The position numbers were made by a program, and so were the translations under genes. Positions 9,312 to 18,525 of a stretch of DNA of 64,000 nt are shown here, one piece after another. The notes under the pieces are model-generated. The model did not search any database. It saw only the letters and a list, made by a program, of their open reading frames with translations, and was not told the origin of the DNA. How positions within the stretch are numbered: position 1 is the first letter of the stretch; the number at the start of each line of letters is the position of its first letter. The stretch is from NCBI GenBank assembly GCA_025356075.1, contig JANXUT010000053.1, forward strand, positions 124,001-188,000. Direction: 5' to 3'. This DNA is from Pseudomonadota bacterium. Its GTDB lineage: Bacteria > Pseudomonadota > Gammaproteobacteria > Steroidobacterales > Steroidobacteraceae.

Positions 9312-12300
9312 ATGCGCACGAACGCCCGAGTAGTGTCCGCCCTCCTGCTTGTCGCGACCGCGTTTTCAGCGCTCGCGGCGGACTCGGCGCCGCCGGCCGG
9401 GGGCGCGAAAAAGCCCGATGTCGCCGCCGACATCAACAAGCCGCGCGCGGATGCAAGGCGCGTCGCCTTCGACGTGACGGAGGGGACGTGGATGTCGGTC
9501 GACGTCGCCCCCGACGGCAAGACGATCGTCTTCGACCTGCTCGGCGACATCTACACGCTGCCGATCGGCGGCGGCGAGGCGAAGCGCATCAGCGGCGGCC
9601 CCGCCTTCGACACCCATCCGCGCTACTCGCCCGACGGGCGGACGATCGCCTTCGGCAGCGACCGCGGCGGCATCGACAACGTCTGGCTGATGGACGCCGA
9701 CGGTAGCAACCCGCGGCCGGTCAGCACCGAGAAGGATGCGTACGTCCGCAGCGCCGCCTGGACGCCCGACGGCAACTACCTGGTCGCGAGGAAGGAAGAC
9801 GCGAAGCGCGCCGGCATACCGCCCGTGGAACTGTGGCTCTACCACCGCGAGGGCGGTGCCGGCATCAAGCTCACGTCCTCTGACGACCTGCCGAACGCCG
9901 GCGGCGCGGTCGTGTCGAGGGACGGCCGCTACATCTACTACTCGGCCCGCGCGCGCCGTTTCGACTACGTCCCGGACCTCAAGGACGGGCTGTGGCGGAT
10001 CCTGCGCTACGACCGCCTGCTCGAGCAGACGCTGCCGATCGCGACGGGCTTCGGTGGCGCCGTGCGCCCGGCGATCTCGCCGGACGGCAAGACGCTCGTC
10101 TATGTGTCGCGCCGCGATGATGACTCCGTCCTCGTCGCACGCAACTTGAGCTCCGGCGCCGAGCGCATCCTCGCCGCGCCGCTGACGCGCGACGAGCAGG
10201 AAGGCTTCGCGCAGCTCGATGTCTGGCCGAACTACGCGTTCACGCCCGATGGCGCGGCGCTGGTCTTCTCAAATCGCGGCAAGCTCGTGCGCGTGGCGCT
10301 TGCGAGCGGTGCGAGCAGCGAGATCCCCTTCACCGCCCACGTCGAGCAGTTCCTCGCACCGCGCGTCGCGTGGCAGGAGAAGGTCGAGCAGGGCCCGGTG
10401 AAGGCGCGGATCCTGCGCTGGCCGAGCCAGTCGCCCGACGGTCGTTTCGTCGCGTTCGAGGCGTTCGGCCGGGTCTGGCTGCAGGAGCTCGCGGCCGGCA
10501 AGCCGCACGGCGCGCCGAGGCGCCTCACCGCCGACGGGGAGGGGCTGCCGAGGCGCGAGTACGCGCCGGACATCTCCCCGGACGGGCAGTGGGTCGCCTA
10601 TGTCTCGTGGAGCGATGCCACCGGCGGCCAGCTGTGGAAGGCGCGCACCCGGGCGGGCGCGGCGCCCGTGCGCCTGTCGACCGAGGCCGGCCACTACGCG
10701 AACCCGGCCTGGTCGCCGGCCGGCGATCGCATCGCGGTGCTGCGCGGCTCGGGGTTCGAGTTCCGCGGCGGTCAGCCGGAGGACGAGGACTACTTCACGA
10801 TCGGCGTGGTCGACGCGCGCGGCGGCGAGTTCCGCCCCGTCGCGGCCGTCAAGACCGGCGTCGCCATGAAGTTCCATCCGCAGGCGTTCTGGAACGCGGA
10901 CGGCACGCGGCTCTATTTTCACGAGCCCGTCGAGGCCAAGAAGCCGACCGACGATCCGAAGGTGGACCTCGTCTCGGTGCGCCTCGATGGCACGGACCTC
11001 AGGCGCCACCTGCGCTTCCCGGCGATCGAGGACCTGGTTCCCTCGCCCGACGGCGAGTGGGTTGCCTTCACGCTGAACGACAATGCCTACGTGACGCCGC
11101 TGCCGGCGATCCTCACGAAGGAGCCGGGCGAAGTCAGCGTCAAGGAAAGCGCGATCCCCGTCTACCGGCTCTCGGATGATGCCGGCGGCTACGTGCGCTG
11201 GGCGGATGGCGGCAAGACGCTCACCTGGGGCCTCGCCTCGGTGTTCCACCGCCTGCCGCTCGCGCAGGCGATGGAATTCGCGCGGACGCAGCAACGCGAG
11301 GCCGACAGGAAGGCGAAGGCGGACGCGAGCGATGCGACCGCCGAGCAGAGCGGCAAGCCCGAGGACACGCCGCGCGTGCCGGCCTCAGAGGCGCTCGAGA
11401 TCTCGCTGACCGCGCCGCGCGCGGCGCCGGACGGATCATTCGTGCTCCGCGATGCCCGCGTGATCACGATGCACGGCGATAGCGTGCTCGAGCATGCCGA
11501 CATCGTCGTGTCCGCCAATCGCATCGCCGCGCTCGGCGCCACCGGCACGGTCGCAGTCCCTGCCGGCGCGCGCGTCTACGAGGGCAGCGGCAAGACCGTG
11601 ATTCCCGGGCTCATCGACACGCATGCGCACCTGCACTACTCCGCCTTCGAGCTCTTCCCCGAGGCGAAATGGGAATACCTCGCCAACCTTGCCTATGGCG
11701 TGACCACGGTCTACGACCCCTCGGCGCCCTCGCTCGACGTGTTCGGCCAGGCCGAGGACATCGAGGCGGGCCTGATGGTGGGGCCGCGCGTGTACTCCTC
11801 CGGCACGATCCTGTACGGCGGGCAGCAGTCGGGGTTCTACGCCGAGGTGAACAGCTACGACGACGCCAAGCGCCAGGTGCGGCGCATGCAGGCCTACGGC
11901 GCCAGGCTCATCAAGGTCTACCAGCAGCCGCGCCGCTCGCAGCGCATGTGGCTCGCGGAGGCCTGCCGCGAACTCCACATGCTGCTGACGGCCGAAGGTG
12001 GCGGCGAGCTGTCGACCGACCTGACGATGGCGATGGACGGCTACACCGCGTGGGAGCACGCGCTGCCGGTCGCCTTGCAGCGCGACACGATCGAGCTGCT
12101 GGCGCGTTCGCAGACCTTCTACACGCCGACGCTGCTGGTCGCCTACGGCGGGCCGTGGGGCGAACTCTATTTCTGGCAGACCGCGAACCCGCACGATGAT
12201 CCGAAGCTGAACCGCTTCGTGCCGCACAACTACATCGATCGCATGGCGCGCCGGCATCCGTGGATCTGGCCGGCGGAGTACTGGTTCCCGTGGGTCGCGC

Positions 12301-12698
12301 ACGACGCCGCCCAGATCCTGCGCGCCGGCGGCAACGTCTCGCTCGGCGCGCACGGGCAGTTGCAGGGACTCGGTCCGCACTGGGAGCTGTGGGCGATGGC
12401 GGGCGAGGGCGCCGCCCGGCACGACTTCGCGATGACGCCGATGGAGGCGCTGCGCGCCGCGACGATCCTCGCGGCCGACAAGCTCGGCTACGCGCCGGAC
12501 TTAGGCTCGATCGAGACCGGCAAGCTCGCGGACTTCCTCGTGCTCGATGCCAACCCGCTCGAGGACATCCACAACTCGGCGAAGATCCGCTGGGTCGTCA
12601 AGAACGGCGAGCTGTGGGAGGCCGAGACGATGCGCAAGCTCTGGCCGCACGAGGCAGCGCCGCCGTCGTTCTACTGGAGGCACGTCGCGGCGCCGTGA
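9312..12698 (+). CDS. Exported TolB-like propeller / amidohydrolase fusion
   Basis: Predicted 1128-residue exported enzyme. ATG 9312 has GGGGAGAG upstream and yields a signal peptide ending 'FSALAAD'. The N-terminal two thirds consist of TolB/WD40-like repeats ('SPDGRTIAFGSDRGG', 'SPDGKTLVYVSRR', 'SPDGQWVAYVSW', 'SPDGEWVAFT'), a beta-propeller. The last 430 residues form an amidohydrolase domain: 'VIPGLIDTHAHLH' with metal ligands H771 and H773, 'RLIKVYQQ' for the bridging-lysine region, 'AWEHALPV' and 'SLGAHGQ' for later ligands, and 'ETGKLADFLVLDANP' at the end. Substrate is probably a peptide-like or cyclic amide compound, not predictable in detail. It sits 147 bp after the DUF4344 gene; the gap holds an 8-bp stem (9214-9221 / 9240-9247) without a T-run. 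Confidence 0.88.
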   Translation: MRTNARVVSALLLVATAFSALAADSAPPAGGAKKPDVAADINKPRADARRVAFDVTEGTWMSVDVAPDGKTIVFDLLGDIYTLPIGGGEAKRISGGPAFDTHPRYSPDGRTIAFGSDRGGIDNVWLMDADGSNPRPVSTEKDAYVRSAAWTPDGNYLVARKEDAKRAGIPPVELWLYHREGGAGIKLTSSDDLPNAGGAVVSRDGRYIYYSARARRFDYVPDLKDGLWRILRYDRLLEQTLPIATGFGGAVRPAISPDGKTLVYVSRRDDDSVLVARNLSSGAERILAAPLTRDEQEGFAQLDVWPNYAFTPDGAALVFSNRGKLVRVALASGASSEIPFTAHVEQFLAPRVAWQEKVEQGPVKARILRWPSQSPDGRFVAFEAFGRVWLQELAAGKPHGAPRRLTADGEGLPRREYAPDISPDGQWVAYVSWSDATGGQLWKARTRAGAAPVRLSTEAGHYANPAWSPAGDRIAVLRGSGFEFRGGQPEDEDYFTIGVVDARGGEFRPVAAVKTGVAMKFHPQAFWNADGTRLYFHEPVEAKKPTDDPKVDLVSVRLDGTDLRRHLRFPAIEDLVPSPDGEWVAFTLNDNAYVTPLPAILTKEPGEVSVKESAIPVYRLSDDAGGYVRWADGGKTLTWGLASVFHRLPLAQAMEFARTQQREADRKAKADASDATAEQSGKPEDTPRVPASEALEISLTAPRAAPDGSFVLRDARVITMHGDSVLEHADIVVSANRIAALGATGTVAVPAGARVYEGSGKTVIPGLIDTHAHLHYSAFELFPEAKWEYLANLAYGVTTVYDPSAPSLDVFGQAEDIEAGLMVGPRVYSSGTILYGGQQSGFYAEVNSYDDAKRQVRRMQAYGARLIKVYQQPRRSQRMWLAEACRELHMLLTAEGGGELSTDLTMAMDGYTAWEHALPVALQRDTIELLARSQTFYTPTLLVAYGGPWGELYFWQTANPHDDPKLNRFVPHNYIDRMARRHPWIWPAEYWFPWVAHDAAQILRAGGNVSLGAHGQLQGLGPHWELWAMAGEGAARHDFAMTPMEALRAATILAADKLGYAPDLGSIETGKLADFLVLDANPLEDIHNSAKIRWVVKNGELWEAETMRKLWPHEAAPPSFYWRHVAAP

Positions 12699-12743
12699 CG
12701 CGCCGGCGGCGGCCACGCGCGGCGGCACGGACCGCCCGGCCTG

Positions 12744-13169
12744 CTACTCGACGCTCGGGCGGCCGCGCAGGCGCTTGACGTCGGTGCGCTGCTTCTTGCC
12801 CTCGAGCCGTCGCTCGCGCGCGCCGCGGGTGGGCTTGGTGGCGCGCCGCGCCTTCGGGCGCTCGCGCGCGCCGAGGATGAGCTCGGCGAGGCGCTCGAAC
12901 GCATCGCGGCGATTGGCTTCCTGGGTCCGGTGGCGGTGGGCGCTCAGTACGATCCAGCCCTCGCGCGTGAGCCTGCGCCCCGCGAGCGTCGCGATGCGCG
13001 TGCGGCTCCAGCCATCGAGGATGACCGAGGCGCCGGCGTTGAACCGCAGCTGCACGGCGCTCGCGACCTTGTTGACGTTCTGCCCGCCGGGACCCGGCGA
13101 GCGGATGTAGGCGAATTCGAGCTCGGCATCCGGCACCTCGAGCCCCGGGGCGATCTCGATCACCGCCAT
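12744..13169 (-). CDS. arfB: Alternative ribosome-rescue factor / peptidyl-tRNA hydrolase ArfB
   Basis: Predicted 141-residue protein. It frees stalled ribosomes by hydrolysing peptidyl-tRNA in the absence of a stop codon. The catalytic GGQ motif is present in 'SPGPGGQNVNKV' (residues 24-35), followed by 'VQLRF' and a basic tail rich in Arg and Lys (from residue 100) that in the family enters the empty mRNA channel. Length fits ArfB/YaeJ (about 140) and is far below that of release factors RF1 and RF2. The ATG overlaps the stop of the upstream MscS gene (ATGA), so the two are co-transcribed and coupled. Convergent with the amidohydrolase gene, 45 bp between stops. Confidence 0.93.
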   Translation of the reverse strand: MAVIEIAPGLEVPDAELEFAYIRSPGPGGQNVNKVASAVQLRFNAGASVILDGWSRTRIATLAGRRLTREGWIVLSAHRHRTQEANRRDAFERLAELILGARERPKARRATKPTRGARERRLEGKKQRTDVKRLRGRPSVE

Positions 13170-14599
13170 CAGCCGTCGGTCGGCGAGCGGATGGCGTGCG
13201 AGGGCACGGCCGGGCCGCCGGCGACGCCGGGGCCTGAGCTCGCGACGACGGGGGAGGGCACGGCGCGGCGCGCGGGCAGCGCGCCCTGGCCGATGATCCG
13301 GCCGTCGGCGTCGTACATCCGTACGTCGAGCTGGGCGCGTGGGATCGTGATGCCGCGCTGCTTGAACAGCCGCCAGATCGAGCGGTTCACGTCCGAGCGC
13401 ACGTTGTTGACGCCCGCCTCGGGGTCGGCGATCCAGAAGCGCAGCTCCAGGTCGAGACCGTAGTCGTGAAAACCCATGAGCCGCGCGACCGGGGGCATGT
13501 CCTTGAGGATGCGCGGCGAGCAGTTGGCCGCCTCGAGCAGCACCTGCATCGCGACCTCCGGATCGTCGTCGTAGCTGATCCTCACGGGCAGCTTGATGCG
13601 CACGCGCTTGTCGCTGTAGCTCCAGTTGATGACCTGGTTGGTGATCAGGTTCTGGTTGGGGACGAGCGTCTCGACGCCGTCGCGGTCGCGCACGACCACG
13701 TAGCGGCCCCTGAGCTCCTGCACCCAGCCGAAGCCCTCGGTGCTGGTGCCGATGGTGCCGGTGAAGCTGATGACGTCCCCGGGCTTGATCGACTTGTCCA
13801 TCAGCAGCACGAAGCCGCTGACGAAGTTCGCGGCGATCGCCTGCAGGCCAAAGCCGAGGCCAAGGCCGAGCGCGCCGCCGAAGATGCTGAGCGCGCCTAA
13901 GTTGAGCCCCGAAGCCGAGAGCCCGAGGAGCACGCCGATGCCGATCAGGAACGCGTAGGCGAACTTCGCGACCGCGATGCGCGTGCCGGGTGCAAGGCCC
14001 ACGAGCGTCGCGACCCGCCGCTCGAGCCAGCGCCCCGTCCAGGCACTGATGATCACGAACGCGATGACGGTGAAGAGCGCGCGGATGAGTCCCCACAGGC
14101 TGAGTGCGTTCGGGCCGCTCGCCGCCGGCGTCACGTGGATCTCATCGAGGAACTGGCGGACCTGGCCGAAGAGCCCGAGCACCTGCATCGCGACGAAGAA
14201 CCAGATGAGGAGCGCGAGCCTGAGTTCCCAGGTCCTCAGGCGGCTGTGCGGGCCGAGCGACACGCGCACGAGGAAGGTGATGCCGCGGATCGCCATCAGC
14301 GAGCCGAAGAGTGTCAGGCATTCATCGAGGAGGCGCGTGTCGGTGCCGCGCCAGGCGAGGACGCCGCGGATCGCGAGCAGCGTCAGGAGCGCGCTGCCAT
14401 AGGGCGCGGCGAGGCGCGCCGCCTCGCCGAGCGCCGCGCCCTTGTTGCCGGGGGGCACGGGCGGGACGAACCGGGCCGCGGCGCGCGAGGCGATGTATGC
14501 AGCGAACGCCGCGACGGCGAGCGCGCCGAACTCGACCAGCGTCGTGCGGTTCAGCCAGTCGTGGGCAAAGCTCGAGAGGTAGTCGCGGAGCGTTTCCAT
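13169..14599 (-). CDS. MscS-family mechanosensitive channel protein
   Basis: Predicted 476-residue inner-membrane protein. Six hydrophobic helices precede the family core: a glycine/alanine-rich pore helix at about residues 236-262 ('FGGALGLGLGFGLQAIAANF'), then 'KPGDVISF' and 'VPNQNLITNQVINWSYSD', which open the cytoplasmic beta and alpha/beta vestibule. MscS channels release solutes upon sudden hypo-osmotic stress. The protein is longer than E. coli MscS (286) because of extra N-terminal helices, as in the YbdG/YnaI type. The last 30 residues are a Pro/Ala/Gly-rich tail. ATG 14599 is the start; the DUF465 gene ends its reading 27 bp upstream on the same strand. Stop overlaps the arfB start. 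Confidence 0.88.
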   Translation of the reverse strand: METLRDYLSSFAHDWLNRTTLVEFGALAVAAFAAYIASRAAARFVPPVPPGNKGAALGEAARLAAPYGSALLTLLAIRGVLAWRGTDTRLLDECLTLFGSLMAIRGITFLVRVSLGPHSRLRTWELRLALLIWFFVAMQVLGLFGQVRQFLDEIHVTPAASGPNALSLWGLIRALFTVIAFVIISAWTGRWLERRVATLVGLAPGTRIAVAKFAYAFLIGIGVLLGLSASGLNLGALSIFGGALGLGLGFGLQAIAANFVSGFVLLMDKSIKPGDVISFTGTIGTSTEGFGWVQELRGRYVVVRDRDGVETLVPNQNLITNQVINWSYSDKRVRIKLPVRISYDDDPEVAMQVLLEAANCSPRILKDMPPVARLMGFHDYGLDLELRFWIADPEAGVNNVRSDVNRSIWRLFKQRGITIPRAQLDVRMYDADGRIIGQGALPARRAVPSPVVASSGPGVAGGPAVPSHAIRSPTDG

Positions 14600-14626
14600 C
14601 GGTGCAGTGACCTCGCCTTCGCGGCC

Positions 14627-14851
14627 TCAGGCGTTGAGATCGGGAATCAGCTCGCTCTCGAGCCGGATGATCTGGTCTTTCAGCAGCAGCTTGCGCTTCT
14701 TGAGGCGTTTCAGCTGCAGTTCATCGACGCGCAGATCGAGCTGCAGGCGCGAGATCACATCGTCGAGATCGCGATGCTCGATCCGCAGCTCCCTGAGGCG
14801 CTCGAGCCGCTGGAACAGCTCCGTATTTACCTTGTCGTCCGTATCCGTCAT
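14627..14851 (-). CDS. DUF465 (YdcH-like) small coiled-coil protein
   Basis: Predicted 74-residue highly charged helical protein with heptad-like Leu spacing ('LFQRLERLRELRIEHRDLDDVI', in two halves around His). It matches the DUF465/YdcH family of small proteins of unknown function. I chose the ATG at 14851 because it overlaps the stop of the upstream rnm gene (ATGA) and gives the family's usual length. A start 14 codons earlier is possible but would overlap rnm by 46 bp. Probably cytoplasmic. Confidence 0.75.
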   Translation of the reverse strand: MTDTDDKVNTELFQRLERLRELRIEHRDLDDVISRLQLDLRVDELQLKRLKKRKLLLKDQIIRLESELIPDLNA

Positions 14852-15705
14852 GCCTGGAGCGCTCGGCGGGAAGTCGGGTCCCACCGGTGCCATACCGGCG
14901 CGACGGCCTCGGGAAGCTTAGCCAATCGGTCCGGTCGATGCCACGCCAGCGCCGGGTCGTGGCAGTCCGAGCCCACCGACCCTTCGAGGCCCGCGCGCAA
15001 AGCGAGCCCGAGTGCCGTCTCGATCTGGTGGGGCGCCGCGCCGCCGGTGACGACCTCGAGCGCGGCGCCGCCGGCGAGGCGGAATTCCTGCACCAGCTGG
15101 CGCCGCTGGCCGGCGGAGAGCGTGTACCTGAGCGGATGGGCGAGCACCGCGGCGCCGCCGCTCGCGTTGATCGCCGCGAGCGTGTGCCCGAGGTCGGGCC
15201 ACTCGGTACGCACATCGCCCGGCCGGCCGCGGGCGAGCCAGCGGCTGAAGGCGGCGGCGACATCGCGCGCGGCGCCAAGCTCGACGAGCGCGCGGGCGAA
15301 GTGCGTGCGCGTCGGGATCGTGCCGGACCGAAGGCGCTCGAGCGCGGCGTGTCCCGGGGCGCCGGCGTGCTCGAGCCGGGCGGCGATCGCTTCGGCGCGC
15401 TCGCGCCGCAAGGCGGCGAGATCCTCGATCGCGCGGCGCATCGCGCCCGCTGCCGGGTCGATGCCGAGCCCGACGATGTGCAGCGTCCTGCCCTGCCAGC
15501 GCGAGGACATCTCGATGCCCGGAATCGCGCGGATGCCACGCCGGCGCGCGACCTGCGCGGCGGCCTCGAGCCCGGCGACGGTGTCGTGGTCGGTGAGCGC
15601 GAACAACGTGACGCCCGCGTCCGCGACCAGCGTCGCGAGCGCTTCGGGCCCGAGGACGCCGTCGGAGCAGGTCGAGTGCAGGTGCAGGTCGACGCCGTCA
15701 TTCAT
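14848..15705 (-). CDS. rnm: PHP-domain 5'-3' exoribonuclease/3',5'-bisphosphate nucleotidase (RNase AM, YciV-like)
   Basis: Predicted 285-residue metal-dependent phosphoesterase of the PHP family. Metal ligands are visible: 'DLHLHSTCSDG' (D6, H8, H10), 'TDHDTV', an 'AHPLRY' segment and 'GSDCHD' near the C-terminus. Relatives such as E. coli YciV (RNase AM) trim 5' ends of rRNA precursors and degrade nucleoside 3',5'-bisphosphates. Length fits that group (about 290). ATG 15705 overlaps the stop of the DUF3301 gene upstream, and its own stop overlaps the DUF465 start, so the three form a tight operon. A role in rRNA maturation is inferred from the family. Confidence 0.88.
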   Translation of the reverse strand: MNDGVDLHLHSTCSDGVLGPEALATLVADAGVTLFALTDHDTVAGLEAAAQVARRRGIRAIPGIEMSSRWQGRTLHIVGLGIDPAAGAMRRAIEDLAALRRERAEAIAARLEHAGAPGHAALERLRSGTIPTRTHFARALVELGAARDVAAAFSRWLARGRPGDVRTEWPDLGHTLAAINASGGAAVLAHPLRYTLSAGQRRQLVQEFRLAGGAALEVVTGGAAPHQIETALGLALRAGLEGSVGSDCHDPALAWHRPDRLAKLPEAVAPVWHRWDPTSRRALQA

Positions 15706-16022
15706 GCGAGGCCGCCCTGCACGAGCGTGGGCCCGAGGCCCACGAGCTCGACCTCGCGGCCCGACAAGAGCACGAAGCCGTGGCGGCGCGACTCGCCGTC
15801 CTCGCTGTAGTCGAAGAGGTAGGTGCGTTTGAGCACCAGCGCGCCGTGCGAGTCGCGCCCGACGCGCACGGACTTGAACGCGACCGTCCCGTCGAGGAGC
15901 TGCACGCGGCCCTGCTCGCACGCCCCGAGCGCGGCACGGTTGGCGCGATCGCGCGCCTCCACGCTCGCGTGCCACCACCAGGCGAGGAGCGCGCCCGCGA
16001 AGAGGACGTAGAGGGGGGTCAA
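15702..16022 (-). CDS. DUF3301 membrane-anchored protein
   Basis: Predicted 106-residue protein with one N-terminal membrane helix ('YVLFAGALLAWWW') followed by the DUF3301 signature: 'ACEQGRVQLLDGTVAFKSV', 'LKRTYLFDYSEDGE' and 'GFVLLSGREVELVGLG'. The start codon is TTG at 16022, supported by AGGAG nine bases upstream and by the membrane helix beginning at once. No function is known for the family. It overlaps rnm by four bases and diverges from yrfG, leaving 59 bp for two promoters. Confidence 0.8.
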   Translation of the reverse strand: MTPLYVLFAGALLAWWWHASVEARDRANRAALGACEQGRVQLLDGTVAFKSVRVGRDSHGALVLKRTYLFDYSEDGESRRHGFVLLSGREVELVGLGPTLVQGGLA

Positions 16023-16081
16023 GGGGCAGCGCTCCTGCCTGGCGCCAGCGGCGGCAGGTCGGGCACGCGGCGCGCGATATC

Positions 16082-16756
16082 ATGCGGCCCATGGCAAGCG
16101 AACCCCGACCGATCGCGTGGGCCGCGATCGACACCGTGCTCATCGACATGGACGGCACGCTGCTGGACCTGCGGTTCGACAACTGGTTCTGGCAGGAACA
16201 CGTGCCGGCGCGCTGGGCGGCGCCGCGCGGAATGGCCCTCGAGGAGGCGCTGCGCGAACTCAACCCGCGGTTCGACGCGGCGCGTGGCCGGCTCGACTGG
16301 TACTGCCTCGACTACTGGAGCCGCGAGCTCGACCTCGACATCGGCGCGCTCGCGGAGGCCGCGAGCGAGGGCGTCGCCTGGATACCGGGCGCCGCCGAGT
16401 TCCTCGCGCGGCTCGGCGCGCTCGGCAAGGAGCGGCTGTTGCTGACCAATGCCCATCCCGTCACCCTCGCGATCAAGGACCGGCGTGCAGGCGTGGTGGC
16501 CCGGGTCGATGCCGCTTACTCGACCCACGGGTTCGGCGCGCCGAAGGAGGATCCGGCGTTCTGGCCCCGGTTCGCGGCGGCCCGCCACTTCGATCCGGCT
16601 CGAACGTTGCTCATCGACGACAGCCTGCCGGTCCTCGGCGCCGCGCGCGCGGCCGGCATCGGCTGGCAGTGCGCGATCTTGAGGCCCGACTCCGGGCGCC
16701 CGGCGCGGACGGTGACGGACTTCCACGCGGTCGAGGCGATCGCCGAACTCGCCTGA
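16082..16756 (+). CDS. yrfG: GMP/IMP nucleotidase (HAD family, YrfG-like)
   Basis: Predicted 224-residue cytoplasmic phosphatase of the HAD superfamily. Motif I is 'IDMDGTLLDL' (nucleophile D22, acid D24), motif II is around 'LLTNAHP', motif III includes the lysine of 'GAPKEDPAFW', and motif IV is 'LLIDDSLPVL'. The 'FDNWFWQEHVP' cap segment is typical of YrfG enzymes, which dephosphorylate GMP and IMP. Two in-frame ATGs (16082 and 16091) are possible; the first is used. Convergent with rhlB, eight bases between stops. Confidence 0.88.
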   Translation: MRPMASEPRPIAWAAIDTVLIDMDGTLLDLRFDNWFWQEHVPARWAAPRGMALEEALRELNPRFDAARGRLDWYCLDYWSRELDLDIGALAEAASEGVAWIPGAAEFLARLGALGKERLLLTNAHPVTLAIKDRRAGVVARVDAAYSTHGFGAPKEDPAFWPRFAAARHFDPARTLLIDDSLPVLGAARAAGIGWQCAILRPDSGRPARTVTDFHAVEAIAELA

Positions 16757-16764
16757 GGGCGCCT

Positions 16765-18525
16765 TCAGCCGCGAAACGCGAGCCACGCGATGACCGTCGC
16801 GGCGCCGGCGAGCGCGGCGAGAAGCGCGATCCGGCCCGCCTTCGGGAGTCCCGAGTCGACGGTTGCGGCGCCCGCGGGGAGCGCCTGGGCCTCGGCGGCC
16901 GACGCTGCCGCGGCCCGACCGCCGCCACGCCCGCGGCGCCGCCGGCGCTTGCGCTTGGGAGCCTCGCCGCCCTCCGCGGCGGTGCCCGCGGTCGGCGCGG
17001 CGCGCAGCCCATCGTGCGGCGGACGCGGGGGGCTGTCGCGGCGCGGGGGTGCTGCGCTCGCGGCGGCCGCGCGCGGCGGGGCTGCCTCGACGGCGGCCGC
17101 TGCAGGCGGCGCCAGCGGCGCCAGCGGCGCCTCGGAGGCGCTCACCGGCGCAGGACCCGGCGGCCGCGGCCGGCCGCGATCGCCACCGTGCGGCCCGCGT
17201 CCGCGCGCGGGCCCGCCGTCGCGACGGGGACCTGAGCCGGAGCGCGATCCGCCACCAAACCTCGATCCGCCGCCGGGGCGGGGTCCGCCGCGACCGCCGA
17301 ACCGGCTGCGACCGCTGAAGTCACCGACCGCCTCGGTAATCTCGGCGAGGGAGCCGGGCTCGACCGCCTCGACGGGGAGCTTCCTGCCGATGAACGACTC
17401 GATGTCCGGCAGCGACTGCACGTAGTCCTCGCAGCCGAAGCTGATCGCATCGCCCGCGGCGCCCGCGCGCGCCGTGCGGCCGATCCGGTGGACATAGTCC
17501 TCAGGGTCCTGCGGCAGGTCGAAGTTGAATACGTGGCTCACATCCGGGATGTGCAGGCCGCGCGCGGCGACGTCGGTCGCGATGAGGACCGGCAGGCGAC
17601 CCTCGTGGAAGTCCCGCAGCATCCTGAGGCGCTTGTTCTGCGGCACGTCGCCCGACATCGCCTCGGCATTGATCTGGTTGGCCCTGAGCGTCGCCTCGAC
17701 CCGCTCGGCGGTGCGCTTCATGTTCACGAACACCATCGTGCGGGTGGCTTCGAGCTTCTTGAGGAGCCCGATCAGCAGCGGGATCTTCTCGTCCATCGAC
17801 GGGAAGTAGATGACCTGGCGGACCTTGTCGGCGGTCACCTTCTCCGGCTCGATCTGCACCAGCACCGGCTCGTTCATGTGCTCGTAGGCGAGCTCGAGCA
17901 CGCGCTGCGACAGGGTCGCGGAAAAGAGCATCGAGAGGCGCCGCGCCGGCTCCGGGAGCCTGCGCATCAGGTAGCGGATGTCGGCGATGAACCCGAGATC
18001 GAACATCCGGTCGGCCTCGTCGAGGACGAGCACCTGGACGTGCCTTAAGTCGAATACGTGCTGCTTGAAGTAGTCGATGATCCGGCCCGGGGTCCCGATC
18101 AGCACGTCGACGCCGGCCTCGAGCTGGCGGCGCTGCTTCTCGTAGTCGATGCCGCCGTAGGCGAGCCCGAGGGTGAGTCCGCAGTACTGGCCGAGGAGCT
18201 CGGCATCGCGGTGAATCTGCACCGCGAGCTCGCGCGTCGGCGCGAGGATGAAGCCGCGCGGCGAGGTCCCGGGCCGCTCGGCGGAGGCGGGCTCGCGCAT
18301 CAACTTCGCGAACAGCGCGACGAGGAATGCGGCTGTCTTGCCGGTGCCGGTCTGGGCCTGGCCCGCCACGTCGAGCCCGGCCAGGGCACGCGGCAGCGTG
18401 CCCGCCTGGATGGGCGTGCAGCGCTCGAATCCGGCGTCGGCTATGCCCCGGGCGAGTGGCTCGGGCAGGTGAAGGCTCGAGAAACTGATGTCTGATACAG
18501 GTGTCTGATGCGTCACGGATACCAC
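16765..18525 (-). CDS. rhlB: ATP-dependent RNA helicase RhlB with long basic tail and C-terminal hydrophobic helix
   Basis: Predicted 586-residue DEAD-box helicase. The core contains the Q-motif region '[10 protein letters not shown]', Walker A 'AQTGTGKT' (57-64), DEAD (169-172), SAT (202-204), '[14 protein letters not shown]' and '[10 protein letters not shown]'. RhlB unwinds RNA, in many Gammaproteobacteria as part of the RNA degradosome. The divergent trxA-rho pair supports the identity. Beyond about residue 400 come RGG-type repeats, a Pro/Ala-rich stretch and a 'KRKRRRRRG' block. The protein ends with '[18 protein letters not shown]', a predicted membrane helix, which I do not know from typical RhlB. 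The start is unsure: GTG 18525 is the longest, GTG 18516 is equally possible. Confidence 0.9.
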   Translation of the reverse strand: MVSVTHQTPVSDISFSSLHLPEPLARGIADAGFERCTPIQAGTLPRALAGLDVAGQAQTGTGKTAAFLVALFAKLMREPASAERPGTSPRGFILAPTRELAVQIHRDAELLGQYCGLTLGLAYGGIDYEKQRRQLEAGVDVLIGTPGRIIDYFKQHVFDLRHVQVLVLDEADRMFDLGFIADIRYLMRRLPEPARRLSMLFSATLSQRVLELAYEHMNEPVLVQIEPEKVTADKVRQVIYFPSMDEKIPLLIGLLKKLEATRTMVFVNMKRTAERVEATLRANQINAEAMSGDVPQNKRLRMLRDFHEGRLPVLIATDVAARGLHIPDVSHVFNFDLPQDPEDYVHRIGRTARAGAAGDAISFGCEDYVQSLPDIESFIGRKLPVEAVEPGSLAEITEAVGDFSGRSRFGGRGGPRPGGGSRFGGGSRSGSGPRRDGGPARGRGPHGGDRGRPRPPGPAPVSASEAPLAPLAPPAAAAVEAAPPRAAAASAAPPRRDSPPRPPHDGLRAAPTAGTAAEGGEAPKRKRRRRRGRGGGRAAAASAAEAQALPAGAATVDSGLPKAGRIALLAALAGAATVIAWLAFRG

